A DNA stretch of 64,000 bases, taken from Dactylorhiza incarnata. Its lineage: Eukaryota; Streptophyta; Magnoliopsida; Asparagales; Orchidaceae. Positions 22,542-35,949 of this stretch are shown one piece after another. Position numbers and translations under genes: made by a program. Each line of letters opens with the position of its first letter. Positions within the stretch are counted from its first letter, which is position 1. The stretch spans positions 3,132,501 to 3,196,500 of the forward strand of contig JAWHQI010000277.1 in NCBI GenBank assembly GCA_033032865.1, read 5' to 3'. The notes beneath the pieces were generated by a model that searched no databases, had not been told where the DNA came from, and saw only the letters and a list, made by a program, of their open reading frames with translations.

Positions 22542-23669
22542 TTAAAATGAAGAAAACATTTTATAAGGATAAAAACGTTTGAGATCATCACCGCTCCAAG
22601 TGCGTGAGATGTCTTCTCCGTCGCTTGTTTGGAGGCGGTAGGCCCCATTTCTCAAGGCCTCTTTGATGATGAATGGCCCTGCCCAGTTGGGATTCAGCTT
22701 TCCAACATTGCCAGATCTGGCTGCAGCATCTACCTTCTTTAGTACCAAATCCCCGACTGCAAACTGTTTTACCCTGACATTCTTGTCAAAGTACTTTGCC
22801 ATCCTCCTTTTGACTTCTGCCTGTCTGATTGTTGCTTCGTACTGAAGTTCTTCGATCAGATCCAAACTATACTTGATAGCCTCGTCATTTTCGTCTATCC
22901 ATGCTTCTCCTCCCTCCTTTGCATACACTACTCTTGGAGTGAGTACCTCGAACTCTATAGGAACAACAGCCTCCGAGCCATGGGATAGTTTGAATGGTGT
23001 TTCTCCCGTAGCGGAAGATGGGGTGGTACGAAGAGTTCAAAGGATAGAAGGGAGTTGGTCTGCCCAATTTCCTCTTTGATTCAAGACCCTCTTCATCAAG
23101 AGTTGCTGAATCTGTCGATTCGCTGCTTCTACCTGACCATTTGTTCTTGGATGATGCACTGAAGCAAACCGAAGATCAATCCCCACCTGATCGCAAAAGT
23201 TTATCATCTCTGGGTTGTTAAATTGCGGACGATTGTCGGTGACAATTGCTAGCGGAATTCCATGCCGGCAGACTATCTCTCCCCAGACGAAGTTCCGGAT
23301 AATTTGAGTTGTAGTTTTTGCCAATGCTTTTGCCTCAATCCATTTGCTGAAGTAATCGATCATTACAATGATAAAACGACGCTGGCCACTGGCTACTGGG
23401 AAGGGTCCGACAAGATCCATCCCCCATACTGCGAAGGGCCACGGCGCAGTTATTGATCTGAGTGACTGAGCAGGCAAATGATGAAGAGGAGCGAATTTTT
23501 GACACTGAACACACCGCTTGGCAAATGCTTCAGCGTCCTTTCTCATGGTTGGCCAAAAATATCCTTGCCTCAAAATCCTCTTTTCCAATGTCTTTGCTCC
23601 CGAGTGACTGTCGCACTCCCCAGAATGGACTTCTTGTAGTATTGTGGGATCTCTTCTTCCGAGACGCAT
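22542..23669 (-). pseudogene. pol: Integrase of G
   Basis: One minus-strand frame covers the zinc-binding HSGECDSHSG...CVQCQ, the DDE core (GMDLVGPFP, IVTDNRPQF, NGQVEAANR) and the C-terminal SGDDLKRFYP tail. A single TGA at 23037 replaces the Trp expected in LWTLRTTP (Trp in D). The upstream part is out of frame with the RNase H segment (frameshift around 23600). In the catalytic motif VTDNRPQF an Arg replaces the usual Gly, another sign of decay. Confidence 0.88.
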
Positions 23670-25452
23670 CGAGCCAAAGGAGAGATGAAGTTTTTCGATA
23701 CAAGATTCCAGCCACCAAACAATAATAAGCCGCTTTTCTCCTGAATCTCCTTCTGTCTTTGATAGATTCGTGGAACTCTCCTTTTGTCAGGTATAACTCA
23801 TAAGGATCCATCCAGGAAGGATGTTGATCGATTTGCATTAGTTCCCCCTCCTCTATAGCTGGATGAAAAAGCTCAAAGGTCACTCCTCCTGATGGAAGAC
23901 CGAACTTTGATAACTCATCGGCTTCTCCATTCTGCGTCCTCGGGATATGTTCGATGAAGAAAGATTTAAATCTTCCAATTTCTTCTTTTGCTAGCAGCAG
24001 ATATTTCCGTAATGTTGGCTCACGTGTTTCATAGTTGCCCAAAACCTGCGAAGCCATTACCAGAGTATCAGTTTTTACATGTACATGCTCTAAGCCCAGT
24101 TCTTTCGCAAGCCTTAGCCCGGCTAGAAGCGCCTCATATTCAGCTTGATTATTCGTCACCGGAAAAAAGAACTTGATTGCCTGTTCGAGCTTAAGACCAT
24201 TAGGACTGAGCAAGATTACTCCTGCTCCTGCCGAGTTCTTCCCTGAAGCACCATCCACGAAGATAGTCCAGGCCCAAGGGGACTTTCCTACTTGCTCGGA
24301 ATCTGATTATGGTATATCGACCATGAAATCTGCCAAGACTTGGGCCTTGATTGCGGTTCTGGGGATATAAGTTATCTCAAACTCGCTTAGCTCGATGGCC
24401 CACTTGGCTAATCTTCCGGAATGGTCAGGCTTTTCTAGGATGTTCCTTAATGGATGGTCTATGATTACTTGGATTGGATGTGCTTGGAAATAAGGTCGGA
24501 GCCTTCTTGAGGATTGAACCAGGGCCAGAGCCAGCATTTCCAGGATCGAATATCTCGTTTCTGCATCTTTAAGTATATGGCTAACATAGTATATAGGAAA
24601 CTGCCTCTTCTTTTCTTCTCGAACGAGAACAGAGCTGACAGCATCGGGTCCAACCCCCAAATATAAGAACAGAGTTTCCCCTTCATGGGGGCTCTGGAGA
24701 AGAGGAGTCGATGTTAATTGTTTCTTCAGTTGATCAAATGCGTCATCGCACTTCTTGTCCCACTCAAACTTCGACCCTCCTCGGAGTGTTTTGAAGAAAG
24801 GAGCACTTTTATCTCCTGATTTAGAGATAAACCTGCTCAGTCCTGCCAATCTTCCTCCAAGTTGTTGTACTTCTTTCGTATTACGAGGAGGGGTCATTTC
24901 CAGTATGGCTTTTACCTTATCTGGATTTGGTGCCAGGCCATCGGGCGTGAGGAGGTGTCCAAGAAACTTTCCCTTATTTGCCCCAAACACACATTTCAAA
25001 GGGTTTAATTTTAACTTGAACCTCCGTAGAGTAGCGAACGTCTCTACGAGGTCTGCCAAGTGAATTGAGAAGGTTTTACTTTTTAGGAGGAGGTCGTCAA
25101 CATAAACCTAGAGGTTCCTTCCTTTCTGCTGCTTAAAGACGGTGTCCATCATCCTTTGGTATGTTGCCCCTGCATTCTTAAGCCCAAAGGGCATTACGAG
25201 GTAACAGTAACAACCATCGTTCGTGATGAAGGATGTATGCGGGATATCAGGTTTATGCATTTTGATTTGGTGATAACCAGAAAATGCATCGAGAAAGCTC
25301 ATAAAGTTATACCCCACCGCGGAATCTACTAAAACATCTATCCGAGGCAAAGGGTAGCAATCTTTGGGGCATGCTTTATTGAGTTTTGTGAAATCTACAC
25401 ACATGCGCCATTTCCCCCCAGATTTTTCACCATTACAATATTTGACATCCAA
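23530..25452 (-). pseudogene. pol: RT catalytic half and RNase H of G
   Basis: The frame 25452-23530 carries RMCVDFTKLNKACPKDCYPL, GLKNAGATYQRMMDTVF, then a TAG at 25108 directly before VYVDDLLLKS (Glu in relatives, so a G-to-T change), the RT thumb and connection, and RNase H (FVDGASGKNSAGAG, NNQAEYEALLAGLRLA). A second stop, TAA 24307, lies between RT and RNase H in the same frame. The end is frameshifted into the integrase. Confidence 0.88.
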
Positions 25453-26948
25453 GTGGGGTATTGGATTTCAGAAATGAAATTCGCTTTAAGAAGTTTTGTA
25501 ACTTCTTCTTTGACGGGTACCGCCAACTTGGATGCCACCTCTCTCTTCTTTTGTTGGATTGGTTTGAATTCAGGGGAGACATTGAGGTGATGGCAGGCAA
25601 CATCTGGATCTACTCCAGGCATGTCTTCCGCCGACCAGGCGAAGATGTCCAGATTCTTCAATAGACAGGAGATCAATTGAATCTTCTCCTCTTCTGGTAG
25701 TTCGGCATTGATGATTAGTTTCTTTTCTTCCCCTTCAGCAATGGGGATCTCTTGGGTCTCCTGGGCAGGTTCCAGGTGAGCCATTTCTCGTTCTGTGCTT
25801 CCCTTTACCTCTTCCAGGGGCCTGGATACTTTGTGAACGTCATTCTGAAGTTCGGGAAATGGCGTCTCGGTGATCACATTGACTGTTTTTACATAGCATT
25901 CCCGAGCGACTTTTGGATCACTTCGGATCCGATACTGACGTCCTTCGGCAGCGAACTTTAAAGCCAAGTGGAAAGTGGATACTATTGCCTTGTAAGCGTT
26001 CAGGATTGGCCTTCCAAAGATTGCACAATAACTGCTCGGGGCTTCCACTACTACGAAGCTTATCAGCTTTATTATGCCTCCCAATGACACCAAAAGCTTT
26101 ACACACCCTTCTACTTCCTTCTTTTCTCCAGAGAAGCCGTAGAGGGGCCCTTCCGTGGAGAGCAGAGACTTTCCAGTCTTAAGGGCTTCGAATGTTTGAC
26201 GGAAAATGAGGTTAACTGAACTACCAGTGTCGATCAGAATTTTGTGCACAGTGTAGTTCTCGATAACTGCCTTTATAACTACAACATCATCGAAAGGGTT
26301 TGCATTCGGGGGAAGGTCTTCTTGGCCGAAAGTAACGATCGACCTTTCTGGGGCGGAAGTGGAGGCGGCCGCCACCTCTTGCTTGGAGATTCTTCCAATG
26401 CTGGATTTTCGAGAGGATTCTGCCCCTGCTCCACCATGGATACAGTAGACGTTGCCAAGGGGACCAACGTCATTTACTTCTACGCATTCGGTGACAGGAT
26501 GTATATCCCCATAACAACCTGCCTCTTCCACGTCAGCACATTCCCAGGTCACTTCGACCGCTTCCTTCTTCTTTTTGGTTCGGGGTTCAGCAGGTGTGTC
26601 TTTGTGGACTAGTCCCTGGAGCTTCCCTTCCCTTAGAAGCTTTTCGACCAGGAAGCGGAGGGCTCGACAATCTTCCGTCAGATGACCTGCTTCTTTGTGA
26701 TATTCACAATAAAGATTCGGATTTCGGCTGTGAACATCCGATCTCATAGGGGCAGGTTTCTTAAAGTCAGGTCTCTTTTGTAAAATTTGGACTACCTCGT
26801 CCATGGATATATTCAGAGAAGTGAATGATTCTTGCGAATCATCATATTGGATGGATGGGGCAGTCGAGGATGGCTGCGTGGTATATTGTTGCAGATATAC
26901 TGGCATGGCTTGCGAAATGGGCATGGATGGAGCGGGTGTGATGGCCAA
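25395..26948 (-). pseudogene. pol: Zinc knuckle, protease and RT start of G
   Basis: A 517-codon open stretch. CEYHKEAGHLTEDC (CX2HX4HX4C) is the nucleic-acid-binding end of Gag; LIDTGSSVNLIF is the intact D-T-G protease motif; GRPILNAYKAIVSTFHLALKF follows; the frame then enters the RT (KEEVTKLLKANFISEIQYP). Frameshifts join it to Gag near 26950 and to the RT near 25400. Confidence 0.87.
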
Positions 26949-28153
26949 CGGTGGTTTCTAATCTTGAAACCGCTGGTGGCCAAGGAATGGTTGCTTGTGC
27001 TTGTAGTTCCTCCCCCTTTGAGCTCGGGGGTTCAAAATAAGACGGAGCGGATGATTGATTATTAGGGAGTGAGTAAGGTTGACCTTGATCATTTAGAAGC
27101 CTAGCCACATACCCAGGGTTAGTGTTTTCACCCCTGATAAACATATTGGCCATAATTATCAATTCCTGATAAGTTCGAGGTTCTCTTATGCTGGCTTCGA
27201 ATTTTAGGGGGCCTTCCCTCAGCCCATTCATCAGAGCTACCCTGTATAGCTCTGGATCCACATTTTGGATCTCCATTATCTCTTTTTGGAAACGATCGAT
27301 GAACCTGGCCCAGGTCTCGTCCTCCCGCTGCTTAATATCAAAGAGGGCCGCCGGACCACTCTTTCTCTTTTTCGAGGTAGAGAATCTAAGCAAAAATTCT
27401 CTACGCAGCTCGACAAAGCAGCTGATTGACCTTGGATTCAACCCATAAAACCATTCTCTTGCTTGCCCCTCAAAGGACGTCACAAGAAGTTTGCATTTGA
27501 TAGCATCGGTCAGGGTTCTTAGTGCTATGGCTGACTCAAAAGCTTGAAGATGGAGGGCTGGATCAGCTTCTCCGTTATAGGCTGCCAGACGCGGCTCTCT
27601 GAAACCATTCGGAGCTGCCTCGCTCCGGATATAATCCACGAATGGGGAAGTCTCTTCCATATCTTCGTACAGAGGAGGAACATTGTAATAAGCCATCTGA
27701 CTCATGGTGTCCTGGGGATAAACCGCCCGACCTGCGGCGGTTTGTGGATAAGCCGCCTGATAAGATCTGACAGCGGCTTCTGGCGGACAGGCCGCCGGAT
27801 TGGACAGGCGGGCTGCCTGAAAAGTCGCCTCCTGGAAATCCAAAATCCGGGCCAGCTTCCTGGTAATAACTCTGTCGTGCGGCAAAGTCTCCCTGAGCCG
27901 ACTGGCAAGCTGCGGCTTGTGGAAGCGGGTATGGAGGGGGAGGAGGAAGGACCTGAGTGACCGCTTGGTTAACCGCGACCTGGGGAACTAGTCGCTCGGT
28001 TAACACGGCCAAGGCTTGGCTGATCGCCTCCAGGCGCTGGTCAGTCGCCTTTTGAGCTCGCTCGGCCTCACGCTTGCTTTCTTCCAGAGCCTCCCATAGT
28101 GAATCCTCACTATGGTCAGAGCGATCTCTAGGAGGGAAATGGCGGTCTGACAT
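26842..28153 (-). pseudogene. gag: Gag of G
   Basis: The ATG at 28153 opens a charged N-terminus with a short coiled coil (ESKREAERAQKATDQRLEAI) and a Pro-rich stretch. A frameshift near 27780-27880 leads into the Retrotrans_gag core: DPALHLQAFESAI, VTSFEGQAREWFYGL, LLRFSTSKKRKSG (27000-27600). It is the same Gag type as A and D but clearly diverged. Confidence 0.85.
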
Positions 28154-28202
28154 TTCTTCGAAGTTTTCACCAACAATCTGCGATCTGAAAGTCGCGTGTT
28201 TC
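28154..28202 (-). other. Primer-binding region of G
   Basis: The minus strand after the 5' LTR reads GAAACACGCGACTTTC. I cannot match it to a usual plant tRNA, and it differs from the equivalent site of A and D. Confidence 0.4.
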
Positions 28203-28905
28203 TGTTGAAACCAAAGATGTACCCCCGCGGTTTGCGACTAGAAAGACGGAGGTTACGGATTACTGGTTACTTAGAGAGAAGAGAATGAGACAGCTAGCAG
28301 CGGTCGAGGCCGGACTTCGCCCGTCACGCCAAATGCCACTCCTGTGACGGGCTTTCCTTTGATTAAAGTAAGAGAGTTACAGCGGGTTACAAGTGCAAGC
28401 CGGCCGGTCAAGCAGGTCGCAAGACAGGGAACTCGAGTCCGCAACTCAAACAAGCGAGCTTCTAGATTCGAGTGTTCGTGCCTTGGGAACGTTGCCGCCC
28501 CCTATTTATAGGCTTGGGGGCCTGCCCGAACGGGCAGGGATAAAATAACCGCCTGCCCGGGTACAGGAGAAATGGGCAGGCGGTGACGGGATTCAGAAGG
28601 GAAAGAGAAGAGAAGTCGCGCGGTTTAGCGGCTTGGGCTCCCGGTCTTCCTTTGGCTTGGCCTGGAGGTGTAGTGACCAAGGCGACATTCCAACCCGGGC
28701 GGTCTCATACCAGAGGCCGCGATTTGCCTTTGGGACTTGTCCTTGGCTGATCTTCATTCTTTGGAAACGACTTGAGGGCTCAGGCCGCCCGGTCTGCGTT
28801 GGTTGGTGCTGGATGTCTTTTACTGAGACTGGTCCGGGCAATCTTGAGCTTTAGACCGCCCAGTCTGGGAGTAGCACCATTCGGAAGCGGTCTCTTGGGT
28901 AAACA
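28203..28905 (-). repeat. 5' LTR of G
   Basis: 703 bp, partner of 15283-15985. TATA (minus) at 28502-28511. Followed by TAACC 28906-28910. Confidence 0.92.
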
Positions 28906-28910
28906 TAACC

Positions 28911-30550
28911 GACTTATATGATAGGGGTAGGGGTTGAAATGTAATGCTTATGCCATGACATGCAGAGTTATGCAGTTTATGATATGTTCATACCAGTGCA
29001 ACTCACCCACCTCGACTCTATGCACACAGACCTTTAGTTCCCCCTTTTTGGAGCTAGCAAGACCTTCAGGATACTCTCGTAGTGGCAAACGGAAGTGGTG
29101 GGTTGGGCCTCGGCCACCTCTAGGTTGGTATTCACACTACCTAACCTAGACCTATCGTACGCCTCAACGTAAAACCGCGGAGCATCTGCGTACTGTTACT
29201 GGCTGGACCACCAGACTTTCATGGCTAAGTGCAAATTCCACACTTGCCGAGTCAACGTATTGACGTCGGTGTGAACGACCGTCCAATACCGGAGACCCAC
29301 CACCTTTATGCACATGCAAACATGTTCTACTATATCCCGAGCCATAAACTCCCCGGGATAACCTGCCCATCAACAATAACCTTCTGAGCCACCGGCTCGC
29401 CGGAACAACTCGTCCGTACCAACAAACACTACTGAGTTACAAGCTCACCGGACTAACTAGTCCGCTGCTTCAACCACCGATCCTACCGCTCGTAAAACCA
29501 AACCAACTAACCTCCCATAACCACGGGGTGTGGGTGTGTGTATTGTTAAGTTAATCTTGTACAACATCTTACTCCTACAGTTTATGGTTAATCTTGGACT
29601 TCCCGAGGATTACCCTGTAAGGGCTCGCTACGGTACTAGGAACTATAATGGGGTGACACCCCAAAGTTCCCTTTCTCAAGACACTTAGTGTTATTGGTAT
29701 CTACCCATAAGATTACCCCCTCCTTGTTATTACACTTGGATTACCCTAAGTATTTTATGACCCGCTAAGGGAAAGACGATCCTTCGTCAACCCCGAGCAC
29801 AACTTTACCATTAACTCACCAAGCACGCCCTCATCGCCTAAACTCCTTTTGGTGACCTTCAATCTCTTCAACCTGACCATATACACCAACTACATGCCAC
29901 TTCCACTTGGTAGGCCCCTAACTATCCAAATTTCACATTTTACTATACGCAGGCCAAACTAACTATATGAAGCTTATAAGTAGAGGTACTCCAAATATTC
30001 ATCCAACTGACTCAAGATATTTACTGGAGGTCTATCATGATGTTTCAAAACTAAATCCAGAGATTCATATTTTCCTTAATTTTTTGCATTTATTATCATT
30101 TCTCCAATATTTGCCAAGTATGAATATGAGCATGAAGTGCAAAGTATTCTCAAGACATGATCCTCATAAAATTAAGATGAATCTATCATGCCAAAATAAA
30201 AGTAAATAATGAGTATCATAATTTTACAGTAAGGAAATGTCCTCTATTTTTAATAATTAACTTCTATCCAAACTTGAAGATTTATGAAGGAACTAACAAA
30301 AATACTTGTGCCAAAATTATAGGAAAATTGCCAGACCTCTATTATGTCCAGAAAAGCTTAATTACATAGTTTCACAATTTATGGGAATAATTTCCTTACT
30401 GAAATAATTAATCCAAATAAATCCTAATTTGTACATATTGTGAAGTAGCCTACTGATAATAATCTCCAAAAATTCTATAAAAATTCACAGAGCTTCCAAG
30501 TACTATAAAATGGCTTATTACCACGTTGCACATTTTTCCAGAGAGTTTTG
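28911..30550. repeat. Solo LTR B, second piece
   Basis: B's DNA between G and C. No gene, only short chance ORFs. It ends in TTTTG (30546-30550), the duplication made by C. Confidence 0.75.
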
Positions 30551-31865
30551 TGTTGGATCTTGTGGCGCCCTTAGAAGGGGGGTGAATAAGGGCAATTTAA
30601 AACTTTAATAATTTTTGTAACAAACGAAACAATATATGAAAATAGAGACAAATAATTGAATTTAAAAACAAGATTTTATTTCATCAAAGATAATGAGTAG
30701 TAATAATTCCAATAAAGCTTGGAATCAAAGACTTACAATTAATAAAATCTCTTGTCTCTTTTCACCGGTCCTTCTCCTAAGGACCGGTTGGCTATAGCCT
30801 ATATCTCCCAGATATAGACACTAGCCTCCCCCTAAATCAAATGTTGATCTAGACGCAGCACACACGGCGACGATTTTCTCCCAAGCCACACAAGGACTTG
30901 ACACCGCACACAAGATGATGATTTACCCTAGACCACACAAGGATCTAACACCACACACAAGGTGATGATTTCCCCTAAGCCTCATATGGACTTAGACGCC
31001 GCACGCAAGACGACGATTTCTACAACGATTACAAGATGAATGTAAAGATAAGATAAAATACATAATAGAAATTCAGATATGAAACTCCCTAAATATGAAG
31101 CTCTAAAGACGACGCCGAATCCTTGCAAAGATTTCCTGAGATACTGCGCACGGACAGTCTCTTCTTCGCTCTTGAACGTTCTTGCCAAAATGGGAGTTCT
31201 CGAAGTTCTGGAGCTCTCTGGATGGAATGCACTCAGGAAAGGACTTGGAGATCTCAAGAACTGAATTCCACGAAGTTTTGAACTCTTTTTAAGAAAAAGA
31301 GCTGTCGCCATCCGATAGCTACTGTCGCCGGAATCCGATATCTCCAGAGGCTGCCACGTGTCCCACTAAAATGAAGTTTCTGCGTGGTGTTGAGGTCATG
31401 GTTGAGACGTGGGCTGTCGGATATCCGATAGCACCGTCGGATATCCGTTAGCTAAGGTAACTGCTGCACGTCCTGGCGTTATTGGAAGATTGTGGGCTGT
31501 CGGAAATCCGTTAGCTAGCTGTCGGAAATCCGATAGATAGCTATCGGAAATCCGGTACTGCTGTCAGAAATCCGATAGCTCCACTTCATTTTTGCCGTCT
31601 GTAACTTCTCCAGAATATAGATGGAGTCGTTCTCATCTCCGAAATGGGGTGGCACGTTCCGTAACTCTTCCTGGATTGAAAGTTATTGCCGTTTGAAGTT
31701 TAACATACAAAACTCGTCATTTTGTCTTTTTGATCCATGAACGAGGACATGTTTCTTTATTTAACATGTATCACCTGTACACTATAAACACACAAAAGAG
31801 TATATCAAATACATCATGGTATTTATTATTCTCAAACCAAGAGATGCGGAAAGCAAGCTCCAACA
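30551..31865 (-). repeat. 3' LTR of C
   Basis: 1315 bp. Palindromic repeats of the CTGTCGGATATCCGATAG type lie at about 31411-31583, in the first part of the LTR as read on the minus strand (U3). Confidence 0.9.
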
Positions 31866-34800
31866 ATCTCCCCCTTTTGATAATAACAAATACCATATGA
31901 GAAATCTAGTGAGTTTATAGATAAGTGCGATAAAAGATATGCATGAATAAAAGGTTTACTGCGTGATAGATTTTACTCCCCCTAAATATCTATGTCACTA
32001 GATTTCTCATTTTATTCTCCCCCTTTTGTTATTACCAAAAGTGGGTTGTCATGATCGAGCAATATCACTCCCTCTACATAGACGCTTTCCATGAAAACTT
32101 TTTAATATACTCCCCCTAAATTGTATTCTCCCCCTAAATGTATGCTCCCCCTAAATGTTATAATTAATTGCAATGGTGCATTCTGAAAAATTGAGATTAG
32201 TAAGAGATTTCTTGAATTTATATTTCTCCCCTTTTTGATATTATCAAAAGTTATTTTGAAACAAAGAATGAATAATTATGAAGAAATAATAAATATGGGA
32301 GTATATAAGAGTAATAGATTTTATGTCGAGAAGAAAAATAGGATGCAATCAAAAGCTTGTTAAATACTACTTGTTGAGAAAAATATAAGCATGATGCAAC
32401 ATAAAGTAGTAAGCAACATAACTAACATGATAAAGTAAGCATTCTATTTTAAGATACCACTTGCTTAAAGGAAAACATAGTGTTAAAAATAATAAGCACT
32501 CTTAAACATAAACATCATTTTATAAGATAAAACCATATAAAGGATAATAAGTTTTAAATTTGAAAAGTTGATGTTTGAGTTAAAGATTGAAGAGATGTTA
32601 TTCCATTAAGATAAAAAAATTGCAAGCATGATTTCATAATATCAAGAAAAGATACACAAACTACAATGTAATAAAATTTGCATTTCAAGTAAACATAAAC
32701 ATTGTAGCGGTCATGCTTTGTTATCTAGTGCATTTAATTAAGTTTGTAGAGATTTGAGTAGATGAGCATTAGGATCCAATTCTCATGAGTAGAAGTTTTA
32801 TGAAAGATAATGATGTGTACAAAGTAGTGTTTTGATAAAGTATACAAGTGAATCAATCAAAAACACATGACATATATAATGAAATAACACAACATTAAAA
32901 TACACAAATAATATTACTTCCACACTATTTCAATGCACATGAATAAATAGTACAACTACCAAGGTGCTCTGCACACACAATGCTTATTAAGACTTATCAG
33001 GGTGCAAAGTAGTGCTTGGGGGATCACTTTTATACTTTTTAGCTTTATTTTCAATTTTTTTGTGATCAGGTGTACTAAAGAGAAGTGGTGAATAAATTGT
33101 TTGCTACAAGACACTTTACAATTCTTAGCCAAGGTGATCAACCTCACAATGCTCATTAAGACTTATCAGGAGGGTGAGTAGTGCTTGGTGGAGTTTTCCT
33201 TGTCATTTATTATTTATTTTTTAGTTTAGTGACTAAGGACTCCGAATTCACTTGTTTTGCAAACATAGCATTTTAAACCACATTTCTCTAAAGAATAAGT
33301 GCATGAAAGACAAAGAATTGTAATAACCAATTCAATGTTGTGTAGGTAATCTATTTAGGCATTTTAATTATTTATGTTATTACACTACACAATCATGTAA
33401 GAATAAGATTGTAAACACATGTAGGTTATCAAAAATAAGTGAGTGAATGAATCATTATCAAACATAATACATTACTCATACTTAGAGGCATGCTAAACAT
33501 TTCTACACATGTTTATCTACAATCAATTTCATTGCACATAACAAGATAATTTTCAAGGCATGACAAATACAAAACAATGTTTTTAAGAAACTTGAAAGTT
33601 AAATTAAACATTGTATTTAATCTTTAATTGATATAATTAATCATCCATCCTTGACAATGGCAATGAATAACAATCAGTTTTTTTTTAAAATAAATTTTTG
33701 AATTTTTTTTTTGTATATATGCACAAAACAATAAACACACATAAAGAAAAACATATTTTTGTTTTTTGAAATTGTTTTGTAATTTTGTATTTGTTTTATA
33801 TATATATATATTCTCTAGAAATCATAGAAGTCTTTAATAGCCCTTTCAGTAAATGATATTCTATGCCTGAGAAATAAACAAAAATAATGTATGAGAAAAT
33901 ACATATATATATATATTTTAAAAGAAATAAAATTTGTTTTAAAAGGAATAAAAATATAGAAAACATTTTACAAACACACAAAATATTAAAATAATACCAG
34001 AAATAATTCAAAACAAAAAAAATATTTTGGAGCAAGGGAGCTAACGCCAGGCATTAACTTCTTAACGCCAAAACAGAACTGCATTTCTTGATGTTTTGAA
34101 AAATATTTTTCTCAATTCATTTGTATTATAAAGAGACCTTCCTTCAGTTGAAATTTCAGAGTATATTGATTAGATTTGAAGGCTCTTTTAGCATGTACTT
34201 GGTGATTTTTCAAATACTTGTGTTTGGTAAAATCATTAAAGCTCGAAATATTAAAATATGCAAATACATGATGCAATGTTAGAATAAAAAAATATGCATG
34301 ATTTATGTATAAAGAGTGAGATAATGTTCATGCAATGAATATAATATAAGTATATCTAAGATCAAGATACCTTAACTACATGACTACACTCTAGCCCCGT
34401 ACTAAGTGATGGATGGGCATGAGGAGCAGCACACATGCCGTAGGTTGGGGTGTTAATCCCATATGCATACAAAAGGCGACGCTCAACCTAGCACTCTTTC
34501 CCCCCAGTGCCTCTCAAGGCCCCACTGGAACCCTCCCCGGTTAAGGACAAGACATGACTTAGAGGTTAGGTCTCTAATGCACACAATCCTACGCCCTCAC
34601 TATTGTGAGACACATGTCATAGGTTTATTGATTATGGACATACTAAGCGTGTAAGCCTTAAAAATATTAACTGTGTTATAATTTCATGATTAGTTTTGGA
34701 TTTACAATTTTATCGAAGATTGTTGATTTTAAATCCATTTAGAAAGTTTTATTCATGCAAATAACTACAAAGGAAAATAAGATTTTCATATTTTAATGAT

Positions 34801-35949
34801 ATAATTTACTTTAGCATTGCAAGATATAACTAGCATGAGCATTGATTTCTATCTATGGTACGTGATAATGCTAGTGTGATGAATTAGGACAACATGGTGC
34901 AAAGCTAAGTAAAGATGGACAAATATAAGATTGAGTTGCATGTATTCAAACATAGAGTTTTGAATTTTCATAGACCTAGAAAGAAGTGACAATTCTATTT
35001 GTTTTCATCTTGTTGATATCAAGTTAATTCATAGGTCTAAAGATAATGAGATTCATGCAAACAATAAAGATGCACATCACACACACAAAACAAGATATGA
35101 AACTATAATACCAATTGCAATCATATATTTCATAATTCCTAAGGTTGATAGAATTAGTTGATTTAAGATAGGTCTTCATGGATCATGAATTATGATATAT
35201 GATTATAGTGAATTTTAGCATAGGATATTAATAGATCATGGTGGTGATTGTGAAATCATATTCATCATTTTTGTAAATTTTCTTTTTGATTTTAATTTTT
35301 AGAAATTAGACAAAATAAATACAAGGTATTTGACAACAAAATATTTTTTTCAGAGAAAATCAGAATTTTTAGGAAAAAATGCTACCGCCATCGTTAGTGA
35401 TAACGCCTGGCGTTAGCAATAGAGTTACTATTTTTGATTTAAAATACATTGTTTTTGATATTATTTGATTCTGATTTTTCTCGATTATGATTTTCAATAT
35501 AGGGGCTATTATATGCAGCAACGAAAAATAGACAAATATGCAATTAGTTGCGCATTTAATATTTTAGCCTAAGACCCCTAAAAATCCATTTAAATCCAAT
35601 TTTGAAAGTAATTTCATTAGTATTGATAATATCATTTAGAAAATTTAGCATTCAATTTATAATGATAATATAAGACATTTATAGGCAAAGGATTTAAAAA
35701 GGATAAAACAAAAAGAAAAGATAGATCACTTAAAAATATGACTTTATGTTCAATTTAATTCAATTTTGATTTGATAAACATTAGGCTTAAAATGTAAAAG
35801 CCATATTTCATAATATATCTAAGTGACCATAAACAAGTTAGCTCAAAAATAAGAAAACAAACAAAAGAAAAAACAATTAAGCATATCATGAAGTAGAGTA
35901 CTGATATTTCATTTTTAATTAATTTCTACTTCATGCAATATAATGATTC
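31866..35949 (-). other. Long AT-rich noncoding interior of C with many polypurine-like tracts
   Basis: No coding region is visible in about 4 kb. Next to the LTR, CTCCCCCTTTTGATAAT (31868-31885; purine-rich on the minus strand) is the polypurine tract. Further copies of CTCCCCCT(A/T) occur at about 31976, 32013, 32111, 32127, 32145 and 32226. Multiple polypurine tracts are, to my knowledge, a Sirevirus trait. A 50-bp duplication (ATTAAGACTTATCAGG) lies at 32985 and 33155. Inverted TAACGCC / GGCGTTA motifs lie at 34041-34056 and 35401-35415. A GC-richer island is at about 34380-34640. Confidence 0.7.

Larger units (their letters stand above)
15283..28905 (-). mobile_element. Tat-type gypsy element G with antisense genes
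   Basis: 13.6 kb. Two 703-bp LTRs (15283-15985, 28203-28905) with ends TGTTGAAACC / GGGTAAACA, flanked by TAACC at 15278-15282 and 28906-28910. On the minus strand the order is gag, protease, RT, RNase H, integrase, a noncoding region with tandem repeats, then two genes on the opposite strand. By eye the LTRs differ at about 20 of 703 positions. Frameshifts and stops make pol inactive. Confidence 0.92.

Noticed and set aside
27544..27960. Plus-strand ORF across the G gag
   Set aside because: Complement of the Pro/Gly-rich gag region; no motif.
30982..31311. 109-codon ORF kept in both LTRs of C (also 37854-38183)
   Set aside because: Both LTRs come from one copy at insertion, so its presence in both is not evidence of selection.
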